Shown: one piece after another, positions 17,452-26,505 of the stretch
Numbering within the stretch: position 1 is the stretch's first letter
How the letters are laid out: each line of letters opens with the position of its first letter
Source of the DNA: Pirellulaceae bacterium
Lineage (GTDB): Bacteria > Planctomycetota > Planctomycetia > Pirellulales > Pirellulaceae
Length of the DNA stretch: 64,000 nucleotides
Direction of reading: 5' to 3'
Assembly (NCBI GenBank): GCA_022448645.1
Contig: JAKVBZ010000006.1
Coordinates: 62,001 to 126,000, forward strand
Made by a program: the position numbers and the translations under genes
The notes under the pieces: generated by a model
What the model was told of the DNA's origin: nothing
Database searches by the model: none
The model's input: the letters and a program-made list of their open reading frames with translations, nothing else

Positions 17452-18234
17452 ATGTTGAAGAAATTATTGGTCTGTTGTGCATGTCTATTGCTAACAGTTC
17501 AAGGCGCGTGGGCGTTGACTATCACGAATGACGGATCGACGATTTGGTCGGACAATTTCGAAAGTGGCACAGTCGGTGAAAAACCGAGCGGTTGGGATGC
17601 TTTCTCTCGGGACGATCTCACCACTGTCGAATCAAGTGCAGGGGCAAACCAGGGAAGTAAATACCTGGAAATACGACGAGCTGAGGGTGTCTTAGACGGA
17701 GAAATCTCAGCGAGATTTGCCAGTCAAAGTTCTGGTACTGTCACGGCCGATTTTGCCGTGTACCTTCCTTCCAATGGAGACAAGGGTAGTGCTACACGGG
17801 TGGCGTTTTCGCAGGGCGGTAACACCCCTTCGGAATGTTGTGAAGTAAGCGCTCGTCATATGTATCTAATGACTGGAAACTGGGGTTCGCTAGGAGCTAA
17901 TGCTAACGACGTAGTAGCCTCATATCATCAGGGTTCATACCAATACCTCGCTAATGTGTGCTCGGGTTGCGCAGACACTTGGGTGGACGTCTCCCTGACA
18001 CAATCCACTCAAACGGGTGCTGGTAGCGAACCTGTGATTACGATGAATGGAACGATCGTGAATACGTACCCCTTCCAAAATGGCAAAGGAGCCATCGACG
18101 GATTAAACTTCGGTATGAACTCGGCGACTGGTGGTCTCGCTCGTATTGATGCCATCCCGGAACCGACCACAGTGGCACTGTTGCTGATGGGAATCGGCAG
18201 CCTGTTGGCCTTCGCTCGACGACGAATTGCATAG
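17452..18234 (+). CDS. PEP-CTERM protein, short paralogue of the upstream surface protein
   Basis: This encodes 260 residues; ATG 17452 follows AAGGAG. It has a signal peptide (about residues 1-21, ending 'QGAWA'), one LamG-like domain and a PEP-CTERM tail (IPEPTTVALLLMG, then a basic ARRRIA end). The domain is clearly paralogous to residues 32-285 of the protein at 14999-17008: both begin with an 'ITNDGSTI'-type strand, share 'GVLDGEI', a 'PSECC' motif with Cys pair, 'YLMTGxW', a later 'GCAxxW' and 'GLNFGMNS'. The conserved cysteines probably form disulfides. It lacks the autotransporter and dockerin parts. Expression may depend on read-through of the terminator at 17352-17404. Confidence 0.9.
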   Translation: MLKKLLVCCACLLLTVQGAWALTITNDGSTIWSDNFESGTVGEKPSGWDAFSRDDLTTVESSAGANQGSKYLEIRRAEGVLDGEISARFASQSSGTVTADFAVYLPSNGDKGSATRVAFSQGGNTPSECCEVSARHMYLMTGNWGSLGANANDVVASYHQGSYQYLANVCSGCADTWVDVSLTQSTQTGAGSEPVITMNGTIVNTYPFQNGKGAIDGLNFGMNSATGGLARIDAIPEPTTVALLLMGIGSLLAFARRRIA

Positions 18235-18280
18235 CCTAAAAACTTAATAACCATCGTCGACGACGATAGGATTTAATCGC

Positions 18281-18311
18281 ACCACCCGGCTCGATCCTCG
18301 AGCCGGGTGGT
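18281..18311 (+). terminator. Strong GC-rich hairpin after the second PEP-CTERM gene
   Basis: A perfect 14-bp stem (18281-18294 with 18298-18311) closes a TCC loop, 47 bp after the stop codon. The stem starts ACCACCCGGC. No T tract follows directly, so it may terminate or stabilise the 3' end. Confidence 0.65.
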
Positions 18312-18588
18312 TGCGTATCGGAGCCTAAGTTTTTTTCCGGTAGCACACGTCACCAAAAACGTATGGTAAGAATAATAGAATAAGACCCCGGCCCGTCACG
18401 TGCACGCATGCTCGGGCTGGGTGTAGGAATGAGAATTCTGGTGGGTTACTGGCTGCCTTTGGTTTTATGCTCGGGCCAGGGGCCCAAAGCGATTAGCCGT
18501 CGAATCGCTTAGACCTTGGACGACGGAAGCACGCCGTGATATCATCAGCACCGTAAAAAACTACCACCCAGCTGAAAGGTTCAAGGAT
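18312..18588. other. Intergenic region with short repeats
   Basis: The sequence ATGCTCGGGC occurs twice, at 18408-18417 and 18467-18476. Two small hairpins follow: GGGCC-AGG-GGCCC at 18473-18485 and GCGATT/AATCGC at 18489-18508. They lie 5' of the DUF1559 gene; their role is unknown. No gene is visible. Confidence 0.4.
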
Positions 18589-19599
18589 ATGAGTCGGCGT
18601 CACACCGCCTTTACCCTCGTCGAATTGCTGGTGGTCATCGCGATCATTGCGATCCTGATCGCCCTGTTGCTGCCAGCCGTTCAGTCTGCACGCGAAGCGG
18701 CCCGGCGGACGCAGTGCAGCAACAATCTCCGCAATCTGGGCCTGGCTTGTCACAATCACCACGATACATTCGGCTTTTTTCCCAGTGGTGGTTGGGGTAG
18801 TAACTGGGGGGGAGATCCCGACATGGGATTTGGCCGTTCACAGCCGGCCGGCTGGCCCTTTTCGATTCTACCGTTTATCGAACAACAAGCGCTGTTCGAA
18901 AAGGCAGCGTTCGGTACACCGCCACAGTGGCCCGTTTTGGCCGTCAAGCAAAAACGAATACGCGAGGTCATGGAAGCGCCTGTGGGTTTGTTTTACTGTC
19001 CCACGCGCCGGCCGCCAGCTGCTTATCCCGTTGCAAGGGATTACAACACGCTCAACTGGGACCATGCTGGTGGACCGCTAAACCGCTGCGACTACGCCGG
19101 TTGTGTAGGCTCTGTCAGCGTGGCGTTCGGTGGTTCCGTACGAACTGCCAATTACGACAACCACGAAACATACAGCGGATGGCCTCCAGAGAACCATTTC
19201 GATGGTGTGGTTTTCATGCGCAGCGAGGTTAAACTGTCTCAGGTCCTGGACGGCAGCAGCAACACTTACATGGTAGGTGAAAAAAGTGTCCGGCCTCAAG
19301 CTTACTGGGGTTGGAACGGCCAACCGCCCGATGATCAGTCGAACCCCAGTGTCGACTATGGCGACATGGAAGGCGCTTATTCGGGAGGCGACTCGAACCG
19401 CTCTGCCATGTTCTTGCCATTTCCCGATGATCCCGTGGCAATTCTGTGGGAGAACTGGGGTAGCGCACACCCAGGTGTGTGGCATATGATGTTCGCGGAT
19501 GGGTCCGTGAGGGCACTCGGTTTTACCATCGATGCGGATGTTCATTTTGCCATGGGAACTCGTCGAGGTGGCGAGGTCGTGGAAAAAAATGACCTCTAA
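18589..19599 (+). CDS. DUF1559 pilin-like protein (prepilin N-methylation motif, H-X9-DG tail)
   Basis: This encodes 336 residues. The N-terminus is a type IV pilin-like methylation/cleavage signal, [13 protein letters not shown], followed by the planctomycete signature '[17 protein letters not shown]'. The C-terminus has the H-X9-DG motif ([12 protein letters not shown]). DUF1559 proteins are a massively expanded planctomycete family, anchored by a single N-terminal helix and presumed to form surface fibres or pseudopili; their precise role is unsettled. A prepilin peptidase cutting before the Phe is expected. It opens the plus-strand series of exported glycan-active proteins, but a gap of 95 bp separates it from the next gene. 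Confidence 0.93.
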   Translation: MSRRHTAFTLVELLVVIAIIAILIALLLPAVQSAREAARRTQCSNNLRNLGLACHNHHDTFGFFPSGGWGSNWGGDPDMGFGRSQPAGWPFSILPFIEQQALFEKAAFGTPPQWPVLAVKQKRIREVMEAPVGLFYCPTRRPPAAYPVARDYNTLNWDHAGGPLNRCDYAGCVGSVSVAFGGSVRTANYDNHETYSGWPPENHFDGVVFMRSEVKLSQVLDGSSNTYMVGEKSVRPQAYWGWNGQPPDDQSNPSVDYGDMEGAYSGGDSNRSAMFLPFPDDPVAILWENWGSAHPGVWHMMFADGSVRALGFTIDADVHFAMGTRRGGEVVEKNDL

Positions 19600-19694
19600 G
19601 TTAGAATCGTGCAAAGTCTGGTTGGCGTAATACAAAGTAACTTAGGACCGCGCAACATCACACGAACAACAAACATCAATTCAAAGGAAGAATC

Positions 19695-21230
19695 ATGGTA
19701 TTACCGAAAAAACGTTGGCTTTGGACTTTCACAAAAATGCTTTCTGTATGCTGCCTGGTCACAAGTATTTTTAACACCGCTCCGATCAGGGAAGGTGTGG
19801 CCGACGAGACGGTCGACATCGGCTCACAGCGCGAACTATTTATAGACAATCATGTGATCGACGTGATCGAGGGTGACGCGCGGCTGGAGCTGCAACAACC
19901 CGAGCCACAGCAATTAGCCGTGGTGACCGACAAGCCTTGGGAGGGAAACACCTGTGCTTACTACACAGTGTTTGCCGACACGAATGCTGAAGGCGAGCCA
20001 GTCTTTCGCATGTACTACCGCGGCTCGAAGTATGACCTTGACACCCGCAAACAGGTTCACCGTCAGGTCACCTGTTATGCCGAGAGTCAAGATGGCATCC
20101 ATTGGACCAAACCGAATTTGGGGCTCTACGAATTCGACGGTTCCAAAGAAAACAACATTGTTTTTGACGGCGCCGGCACCGGCAGCTTTACCCCTTTCAA
20201 GGACGCTAATCCGAACTGTCCACCTGAGGAGCTGTACAAAGCTCTCGGGCAGGTACACCGGGACGGCACGCCCTATTATGCAGCACAGGGTGAAATGACT
20301 GTCTTCTCGTACAAATCGCCTGATGGCATTCATTGGACCATCAGCGACGGACCCCTGATCACCAGAGGCGACTTCGATTCACAAAATTCCGCCTTCTGGG
20401 ATCCGTATGCCGGACTGTACCGGGAATTCCATCGTGTACGCTTTTATCAGCCTCCAGAAGGAGACCTGATCATTGGTGGCTTCGCGGCTCGCCCAGGGTA
20501 CCGGTCGATCATGACTGGTACGGCGTCGAAGAATTTTTTGAATTGGACGAGTTGGACCAAACCGGAACTGCTCAAGTTCGACGACGACATTGGTCCGCAG
20601 CAGTTGTACACGAACGCTGTCAGGAACTGCCCTCGCGCCCCGCACATCCTGATTGGATTTCCCACTCGGCTGCTTCCCGAAGAAAACAACCGTGTCGAAC
20701 CGATCTTCATGTCCAGCCGCGACGGCCAGACGTTCCGGCGTTGGGCTAAGCCGGTGATTTCGGAGGAGGCACCCGAGGATCGGTCTGGAAATCGCAGCAA
20801 CTATATGGCTTGGGGCCTGCTCACGTTACCCGGTAACGACCGAGAATACTCGGTGTATGCATCTGAAAATTATCTTTCCCGCACCCCCACCCGTTTGCGA
20901 CGTTTCACCTTCCGCGCTGACGGATTCGTGGCACTGCGCGGCGGTAAAGAGGGAGGTCAGTTAACCACGAAGCCCTTGAACGTCGGCGGCGGCAAACTCG
21001 AGATCAACTATCTGGCCCGCCCTGGCGGCCAGGTGCGTGTGGAGATACAGGACGTTCACGGCCAGCCACTGGCCAATTTCTCCGCAGACGACTGCGACCC
21101 GTTACAGGGTGACGAGATCGCGCAGCAGATATCCTGGCGGGGAGACGCGAATGGTCCTTTCACCGGAAGGCCCGTGCGGGTACGGTTCGAGGTTAAAGAC
21201 GCTGATGTGTATTCATTTCGGTTCCCATGA
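19695..21230 (+). CDS. Exported five-bladed-propeller glycosidase-like protein
   Basis: This encodes 511 residues; ATG 19695 follows AAAGGAAG. A hydrophobic segment (about residues 15-30) looks like a signal peptide. The body shows propeller-type repeats ending in motifs such as 'SQDGIHWTKP' and 'SPDGIHWTIS', and the start of the mature protein ('QRELFIDNHVIDVIEG') is one I associate with planctomycete proteins annotated as GH32/GH43-like. The C-terminal 90 residues ('GQVRVEIQDVHGQPL') form a beta sandwich similar to that of GH32 enzymes. Catalytic acids cannot be assigned with confidence. It is followed by the GH123-like gene, so a shared glycan substrate is plausible. Confidence 0.75.
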   Translation: MVLPKKRWLWTFTKMLSVCCLVTSIFNTAPIREGVADETVDIGSQRELFIDNHVIDVIEGDARLELQQPEPQQLAVVTDKPWEGNTCAYYTVFADTNAEGEPVFRMYYRGSKYDLDTRKQVHRQVTCYAESQDGIHWTKPNLGLYEFDGSKENNIVFDGAGTGSFTPFKDANPNCPPEELYKALGQVHRDGTPYYAAQGEMTVFSYKSPDGIHWTISDGPLITRGDFDSQNSAFWDPYAGLYREFHRVRFYQPPEGDLIIGGFAARPGYRSIMTGTASKNFLNWTSWTKPELLKFDDDIGPQQLYTNAVRNCPRAPHILIGFPTRLLPEENNRVEPIFMSSRDGQTFRRWAKPVISEEAPEDRSGNRSNYMAWGLLTLPGNDREYSVYASENYLSRTPTRLRRFTFRADGFVALRGGKEGGQLTTKPLNVGGGKLEINYLARPGGQVRVEIQDVHGQPLANFSADDCDPLQGDEIAQQISWRGDANGPFTGRPVRVRFEVKDADVYSFRFP

Positions 21231-21404
21231 TGCACGTACACGCCCTGATCCTGATACCGGCGTCATCGTGATACCGGGTGGTTGGGGGAGAATCCCTCCC
21301 AACCTTCCGTGTAAACATCAGCAGCCAATCCCCCCTGCATAGACCCATCCTCCGTAAAGGCGTCTGTCTCCTCATATTTTTCATCCATTTAGAAAGGCCA
21401 AAAT

Positions 21405-23900
21405 ATGAAATGGACCGTGACGGTCATGGCATTGCTAATAAGCGGGCAAACTCACGCTGAGGACACAGCCGTCCGTCCCAGCAAGAACATTGCGCTCGGA
21501 GCAAGCTATCACATGGAGCCTGTGCCACAGTACGAATACTGCACGGACAACGACGACACCACACAATTGACAGACGGAGATTTCCTTGAAACAGAAGAGA
21601 GCCTGTGGACACATCGCTCGACAGTGGGTTGGCAGGATAAAGAACGTGTGATCTTGACGCTCGATCTCGGCGCGGTGAAACCGATTCGGGGAATCGCATT
21701 ACACACAGCAGCGGGGCGTGCTGGTGTGAATTGGCCACAAGAGATCCGTGTCTTGACCGCCGATGAGGACAAGGCGTTTCATGAGATCGGCGAATTGGTG
21801 GGGTTGAGTGCCAAACGCAACACGCCGTCAACCGAGAAGTACGCCACACACTGGTACTGGACAGATCAGTTGAGGACCCACGGTCGCTATGTCCGTCTGG
21901 CAGTGCAAAGTCAACCATTCACATTCTTGGACGAGATTGAAATCTATGCGGGTGAGCCAGAGTGGGTGAATGAGCCACTGCCGGGCTCGGCCTTTGTATC
22001 CGATAATGCGAAGGCCTTTGCACGCCATCTGGCCATCCAATCTGGAATTCACACACGCCTGCAAAAAGACATAGAGGCTTTGAAAACAGCTGCCGAGGAG
22101 GCACACATTCCAGCCGTGACCAAGCGGAAGGTGCTGGCAGAATTGGCAGCTGTGGAAGCGGAGCTGGGACCTGCGAGCAACGATTACACAGATGATTTCA
22201 AAGCCGTGTTGCCTTTGAACGCCTGGCACCAACGCGTGTTGCGGACTCAAGCGTGGCTGTGGCGTGCACAAGATTTTGGACCGTTGACATTCTGGCAATC
22301 TAATTTGTGGGATCCGCTTCCACTGATCGGAACCCCAAACACCTCAGCGCCACCCGCAGTCGAAGTTCACCTGATGCGCAAGGAATATCGCGCGGCTGCA
22401 TTCAATGTCAGCAACTCTAATGATCATTCCGAACAGGTGTCGTTTCGTTTGAGCCGGCTGCCCGGTGGCGACAATCCAGAGTATGTAACGGTTCACGAGG
22501 TGCAATGGACCGACACCGCAGAGGGAGTGCCTGTGGCAACCGCTTTGTCGGAAATTCAGGTCGAAGACAATCTTTACACGATGACCGTGCCGTCCGGAAT
22601 GACTCGGCAAATATGGTTGACGTTCCATCCCGTGCATATTGCCCCGGACGCCTATGAAGGTGAGGTCATCGTAGAATCTACTGCCGGGGAGTTCCAGTTT
22701 CCCTTGCGAATGCATCTCTATCCGCTCGATTTCCCCGAAAAGCAGTCGCTTCATCTGGGAGGATGGGACTATACGGATCGGCTCGGTCATTTTCCAATGA
22801 TCACGGAAAAGACTTACTCGCTCATCATTCAGCATCTTCGTGAACGTCTTGTAGATTCGCCGTGGGGAGGACCGTGGTTACTGCCGCGAGGCACTTATGA
22901 TGCGCGGGGAAAGATGACCGCACCGCCCGACACTACGATGTTCGATGCATGGCTCGAAGCATGGCCGGATGCGGCCCAATACTTCATATTCGCAAAAGTG
23001 GGCGATCGGTTTGCGTATCCAGGAGACAAAAAATATTCCGAGTCATGGATCAAGGGTACACCGGAATTCACTTTGGCGGTCAAGCAGTGGGTCACTTTTT
23101 GGGCAGAACATGTCAGGGCCAAAGGGTTGCAGCCAGAACAGTTTGCGCTAGAACTGGTGGATGAACCTGACGAAAATCCGCCACATGACGATCGTATTCT
23201 GGGTTGGGCCAAAGCCATTCGCGCTGCGAAGACGGGGATCCGTGTCTGGGAAAATCCAAACCACCTGGACATGAATCATGCGAGCGAAGCAATGATCGAC
23301 GCGTGCCATGTGCTGTGCCCGCATAGCGGAATCTTCTTGAATACGTCGCGACCTATTAGACCTCCACAGGCGGGACAGGCTTATCGGGACTACTACGAGC
23401 AGAAGCGAGACAATGGAATCGAATTACAGTTCTACAATGCGGACGGCCCAGTACGCATCATGGATCCGTATGCCTATTACCGGCTGATGGCGTGGACAAG
23501 TTGGCGCTATGAAGCCACGACGATGTTCTTTTGGTCGCTTACCGATACGGCCGGTGTCTCATCTTGGAACGAGTACCTGGCTTCAGGACGTCCCTACTCG
23601 CCTTTGTTTCTCACGAAGGACTCGGTAACAACTAGCAAACACTTGGAGGCGATGCGAGAAGGTGTCGAGGACTACGAGTATTTCGTGATGTTACAACAGG
23701 CGATCAAAGAGGCGGCGGCACAGGGCAGGGCAGGGACCGAGGTGGATCTGGCGGGGCAACTTTTGGAAAGCCTGCCAGTCAGTGTTTGTGAAGCGGCTGC
23801 TGGTGAAAAAAAATGGCATCGTCCGAATGTGGACCGTACACTGGCGGACGAGGCGCGGATTCAAGTGTTGGCCGCTTTAACAGCGCTGACCGAGCAGTGA
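21405..23900 (+). CDS. Exported GH123/DUF4091-like glycosidase with discoidin-type N-domain
   Basis: This encodes 831 residues with a signal peptide (about 1-18). Residues 25-185 resemble an F5/8 type C (discoidin) sugar-binding domain ('GDFLETEESLWTH', 'LTLDLGAVKPIRGIAL'). After a helical linker, residues 280-800 match the DUF4091/GH123 catalytic barrel, including a 'LELVDEP' motif near residue 585, where the family has an Asp-Glu pair, and the C-terminal 'GVEDYEYFVML' typical of DUF4091. Characterised GH123 enzymes release N-acetylgalactosamine from glycosphingolipids by substrate-assisted catalysis. The Asp-Glu assignment is by pattern only. It sits upstream of a sialidase-like gene. Confidence 0.8.
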   Translation: MKWTVTVMALLISGQTHAEDTAVRPSKNIALGASYHMEPVPQYEYCTDNDDTTQLTDGDFLETEESLWTHRSTVGWQDKERVILTLDLGAVKPIRGIALHTAAGRAGVNWPQEIRVLTADEDKAFHEIGELVGLSAKRNTPSTEKYATHWYWTDQLRTHGRYVRLAVQSQPFTFLDEIEIYAGEPEWVNEPLPGSAFVSDNAKAFARHLAIQSGIHTRLQKDIEALKTAAEEAHIPAVTKRKVLAELAAVEAELGPASNDYTDDFKAVLPLNAWHQRVLRTQAWLWRAQDFGPLTFWQSNLWDPLPLIGTPNTSAPPAVEVHLMRKEYRAAAFNVSNSNDHSEQVSFRLSRLPGGDNPEYVTVHEVQWTDTAEGVPVATALSEIQVEDNLYTMTVPSGMTRQIWLTFHPVHIAPDAYEGEVIVESTAGEFQFPLRMHLYPLDFPEKQSLHLGGWDYTDRLGHFPMITEKTYSLIIQHLRERLVDSPWGGPWLLPRGTYDARGKMTAPPDTTMFDAWLEAWPDAAQYFIFAKVGDRFAYPGDKKYSESWIKGTPEFTLAVKQWVTFWAEHVRAKGLQPEQFALELVDEPDENPPHDDRILGWAKAIRAAKTGIRVWENPNHLDMNHASEAMIDACHVLCPHSGIFLNTSRPIRPPQAGQAYRDYYEQKRDNGIELQFYNADGPVRIMDPYAYYRLMAWTSWRYEATTMFFWSLTDTAGVSSWNEYLASGRPYSPLFLTKDSVTTSKHLEAMREGVEDYEYFVMLQQAIKEAAAQGRAGTEVDLAGQLLESLPVSVCEAAAGEKKWHRPNVDRTLADEARIQVLAALTALTEQ

Positions 23901-24182
23901 AGTTGCGCGTGCAGCATGGCAAACGACATCGTCATGGGGACTGCCGGACTGAGCTAATCACTCGGGACGGGCTGCGGGCCTGTCCTTCGTAAAGCAACAG
24001 GACAAGAAGCGATGTGGCTTGGTCCCCTGGCCCGAGTATTTGCCACGCAGACTGGGAGCCCGTGCGAAAAATGTTCATCGTCGGGTACTGCCCATGGACA
24101 CACCACTCGTTGAAACCATTCCTCCAACCAAGGCCGCCACAAACAGTGAATGCATGTTGGTTGAAACAGAAAGAACAAAAAG
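23901..24182. other. Intergenic region
   Basis: This 282-bp gap holds no supported gene. An imperfect stem of the GGACGGGC / GCCTGTCC type near 23963-23983 could act as a weak terminator after the GH123-like gene. Confidence 0.3.
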
Positions 24183-25289
24183 ATGAAATGCCGACAGATG
24201 CTTTCCGTCCTCGCATCCATGTATGTCGCCACTATCGCGTGCGCCAAAGAGCCTCAAGTGCCAGAAGTTCGCGTGACCAACGTCCGCCGTGTTTTTCACA
24301 ACGGCGAACACAACGCGTTCACTCACATGATTCGGTTTCGCGATCGATTTTATCTGGCTTTTCGCAGTTGTCCCGATGGGCACATGATCTATCCCACATC
24401 GTCGAACATCATCCTGGAAAGCGAAGACGGCCAGACATGGAAAAAGGTCCACCACTTTCGTGTGCCGAAACGAGATCTCCGCGATCCGCACTTTTTAGTC
24501 CTTCACGACACCCTGTTCGTCAATGTCAGTGCGTGGTATTGCGGAGACAAGCCAACTCCACCTGAAGAATATGGATTCAACAAGCACCTCGGCTATGGGT
24601 GTCGGAGCAAGGACGGCAGCACTTGGAGTGATCCGTTCATGCTGGAGGGCACCTACGGGCACTTCGTCGGACGCACGACTACGCACAATGGCACCGCCTA
24701 CATGTGTGGCCGACGCAAGCATGAATTTACAGAGACGTCACGCAATATTCGTTCCGACTGCGAGTCCGTGATGTTGGAGAGTGACGATGGGTTCGTCTGG
24801 CGGACTCGAGCTATTTTTCAAACGACCCTCGGAAATGAGACGGCATTTCTGTTCGAGCCCGATGGTAGCATTTTGGCAGTGTCTCGTTACACCATGGAGA
24901 AATCACAGCTTTGCCAATCTAAACCTCCGTATTCCCAATGGGAACGCAGCGATCTGGACCGGTTTATCGGCGGTCCCCTGTTGGTCAAATGGGGCGGTCA
25001 CTATCTTGTGGGTGGGCGAAATACGTCCGGACCAAGATGGGGCGGCGCGTTTCAAGTCGATGGACAAAAGCCCACAGGTCCGCGTCCTGTGACGACACTT
25101 TACTGGCTGGTAGATGGTAAACTGATCGAATGTGCCGCATTGCCCAGTGGTGGTGACAACTCCTATCCGGGCTTTATCGAACTCAGCCCGACTCGAGGAC
25201 TGTTGTCGTGGTACTCCACTCACGAAAAGGACGATTCGGGAAAACCGATGACGGCAATCTATTTGGCCGATTTGGAAATCGTGGAGTAA
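24183..25289 (+). CDS. Exported sialidase-like propeller protein (paralogue 1)
   Basis: This encodes 368 residues with a signal peptide ending near 'IACA|KEP'. Degenerate Asp-box motifs (SEDGQTW, SKDGSTW, SDDGFVW) and the propeller pattern place it in the sialidase superfamily. A shared start 'RVTNVRRVFHNGEHNAFT' and matching residues throughout show it is a close paralogue of the protein at 28880-29932. It differs mainly by about 17 extra residues near position 282 ('TSGPRWGGAFQVDG'). Residues such as Arg-rich 'GRRKHEFTETSRNIR' may bind an acidic sugar, but the sialidase Arg triad cannot be assigned by eye. Whether it cleaves sialic acid or another sugar is unknown. Confidence 0.85.
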   Translation: MKCRQMLSVLASMYVATIACAKEPQVPEVRVTNVRRVFHNGEHNAFTHMIRFRDRFYLAFRSCPDGHMIYPTSSNIILESEDGQTWKKVHHFRVPKRDLRDPHFLVLHDTLFVNVSAWYCGDKPTPPEEYGFNKHLGYGCRSKDGSTWSDPFMLEGTYGHFVGRTTTHNGTAYMCGRRKHEFTETSRNIRSDCESVMLESDDGFVWRTRAIFQTTLGNETAFLFEPDGSILAVSRYTMEKSQLCQSKPPYSQWERSDLDRFIGGPLLVKWGGHYLVGGRNTSGPRWGGAFQVDGQKPTGPRPVTTLYWLVDGKLIECAALPSGGDNSYPGFIELSPTRGLLSWYSTHEKDDSGKPMTAIYLADLEIVE

Positions 25290-25337
25290 CTTTACCAGGA
25301 AATCCGTTCAACATCGAACTGATGTGGAGATCTCAGT

Positions 25338-26465
25338 ATGAAACATCTTGCACGCATCTTGACTGCCACTGCACTGACGATTGGTGCAAATTGGTCGCTG
25401 TTGGGCGAAGAAGTGGAATCTCCGAAAAATCCTCAATACGAGAATAGTGAGACGGGTGACACCATAGCAGCCGCCAGTGCCGATGAAGAGACGACAGAGT
25501 TTTCGGCCGAAAAAGCTGATTCATACCTCAAGGACGGCGCTCTCTTCTGGTGGGCAGAACACAAATGTGTCACCTGCCACACGAATGGTACCTACGGCTT
25601 AGAGCGCCCTTCCTTAACACCGGTTCTTGGAGAACCAGCGACAGAAGTGAGAGAGCACTTCATTCATGTGCTTGACAGCTTTGACACGTTGGAAGGTGAT
25701 GAGCGACAGGACCTTAAAAAGGGAATTCGTCCCACGCAAATCGCCGTCATCACTCGGGGACTCGTCGAATGGGACAAATACCTCAGGGGAAGTCTTTCAG
25801 ACGAGAGCCACAGGGCACTATCTCTTATGTTTGAATTCCAAGCTGCTGACGGCAGCTGGAGCAATATCGATTGTTGGCCTCCTTTTGAATCCAGTATGTT
25901 TCAGGGGACGACCGTAGCGGTCATGGCCGCAGCCACCGCTCACGGTTGGCTTGACCAGATTGCCAGCGATGAAGAAAAGGAGAAATTCCAAAGTGCTCTG
26001 AACTATCTTCGTACAACGGATCCGGGTCACGACTACGAACGGCTTCTCCGCTTGTGGACAGCCACGCGTGTGCCTTCGTTACTCTCTGATGAAGAGCAGG
26101 AAGCCTTCATTGAGATCGTGTGGAATCTCCAGAACAAAGATGGCGGCTGGTCGACACTCGATTTTTATACTTTGGAAAATTGGTCCGCAGCAAGTAGGCC
26201 AAGAGGCTGGTTAACGGAAGCCGATTTCGAAGATCCACCGAGCGATGCCCATATGACGGGACTGGTGACTCTTGTTCTGATCGATGCTGGCGTGAATGCC
26301 CAGGACGAACGGATTGTTCGCGGAACCGATTGGCTGCTGGCAAACCAACGCGAATCCGGGCGCTGGTGGACCCGTTCATTAAACACAGACAACTACCACT
26401 TCATGACGTATAGCGCCACAGCATACGCCTTGGTGGCGCTTCACAAAGCTGGCAGACTCGATTGA
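25338..26465 (+). CDS. Squalene-cyclase-fold (prenyltransferase-like) protein with CxxCH motif
   Basis: This encodes 375 residues; ATG 25338 follows GGAG. A signal peptide (about 1-22) precedes an acidic linker. A CxxCH motif (CVTCH, residues 77-81) then suggests a covalently bound haem c. The rest is an alpha/alpha-toroid with QW-like repeats ('FQAADGSWS', 'LQNKDGGWST', 'LANQRESGRWW'), the fold of squalene-hopene cyclase and prenyltransferases. The DxDD acid motif of hopene cyclases is not visible, so it is unlikely to cyclise squalene. Proteins of this type recur in planctomycetes; their role is unknown. It stands 48 bp after the sialidase-like gene, likely in the same transcript. Confidence 0.8.
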   Translation: MKHLARILTATALTIGANWSLLGEEVESPKNPQYENSETGDTIAAASADEETTEFSAEKADSYLKDGALFWWAEHKCVTCHTNGTYGLERPSLTPVLGEPATEVREHFIHVLDSFDTLEGDERQDLKKGIRPTQIAVITRGLVEWDKYLRGSLSDESHRALSLMFEFQAADGSWSNIDCWPPFESSMFQGTTVAVMAAATAHGWLDQIASDEEKEKFQSALNYLRTTDPGHDYERLLRLWTATRVPSLLSDEEQEAFIEIVWNLQNKDGGWSTLDFYTLENWSAASRPRGWLTEADFEDPPSDAHMTGLVTLVLIDAGVNAQDERIVRGTDWLLANQRESGRWWTRSLNTDNYHFMTYSATAYALVALHKAGRLD

Positions 26466-26505
26466 AGCACACTTGTGAACGTCAACAACCACACCTCAAT
26501 CATTC

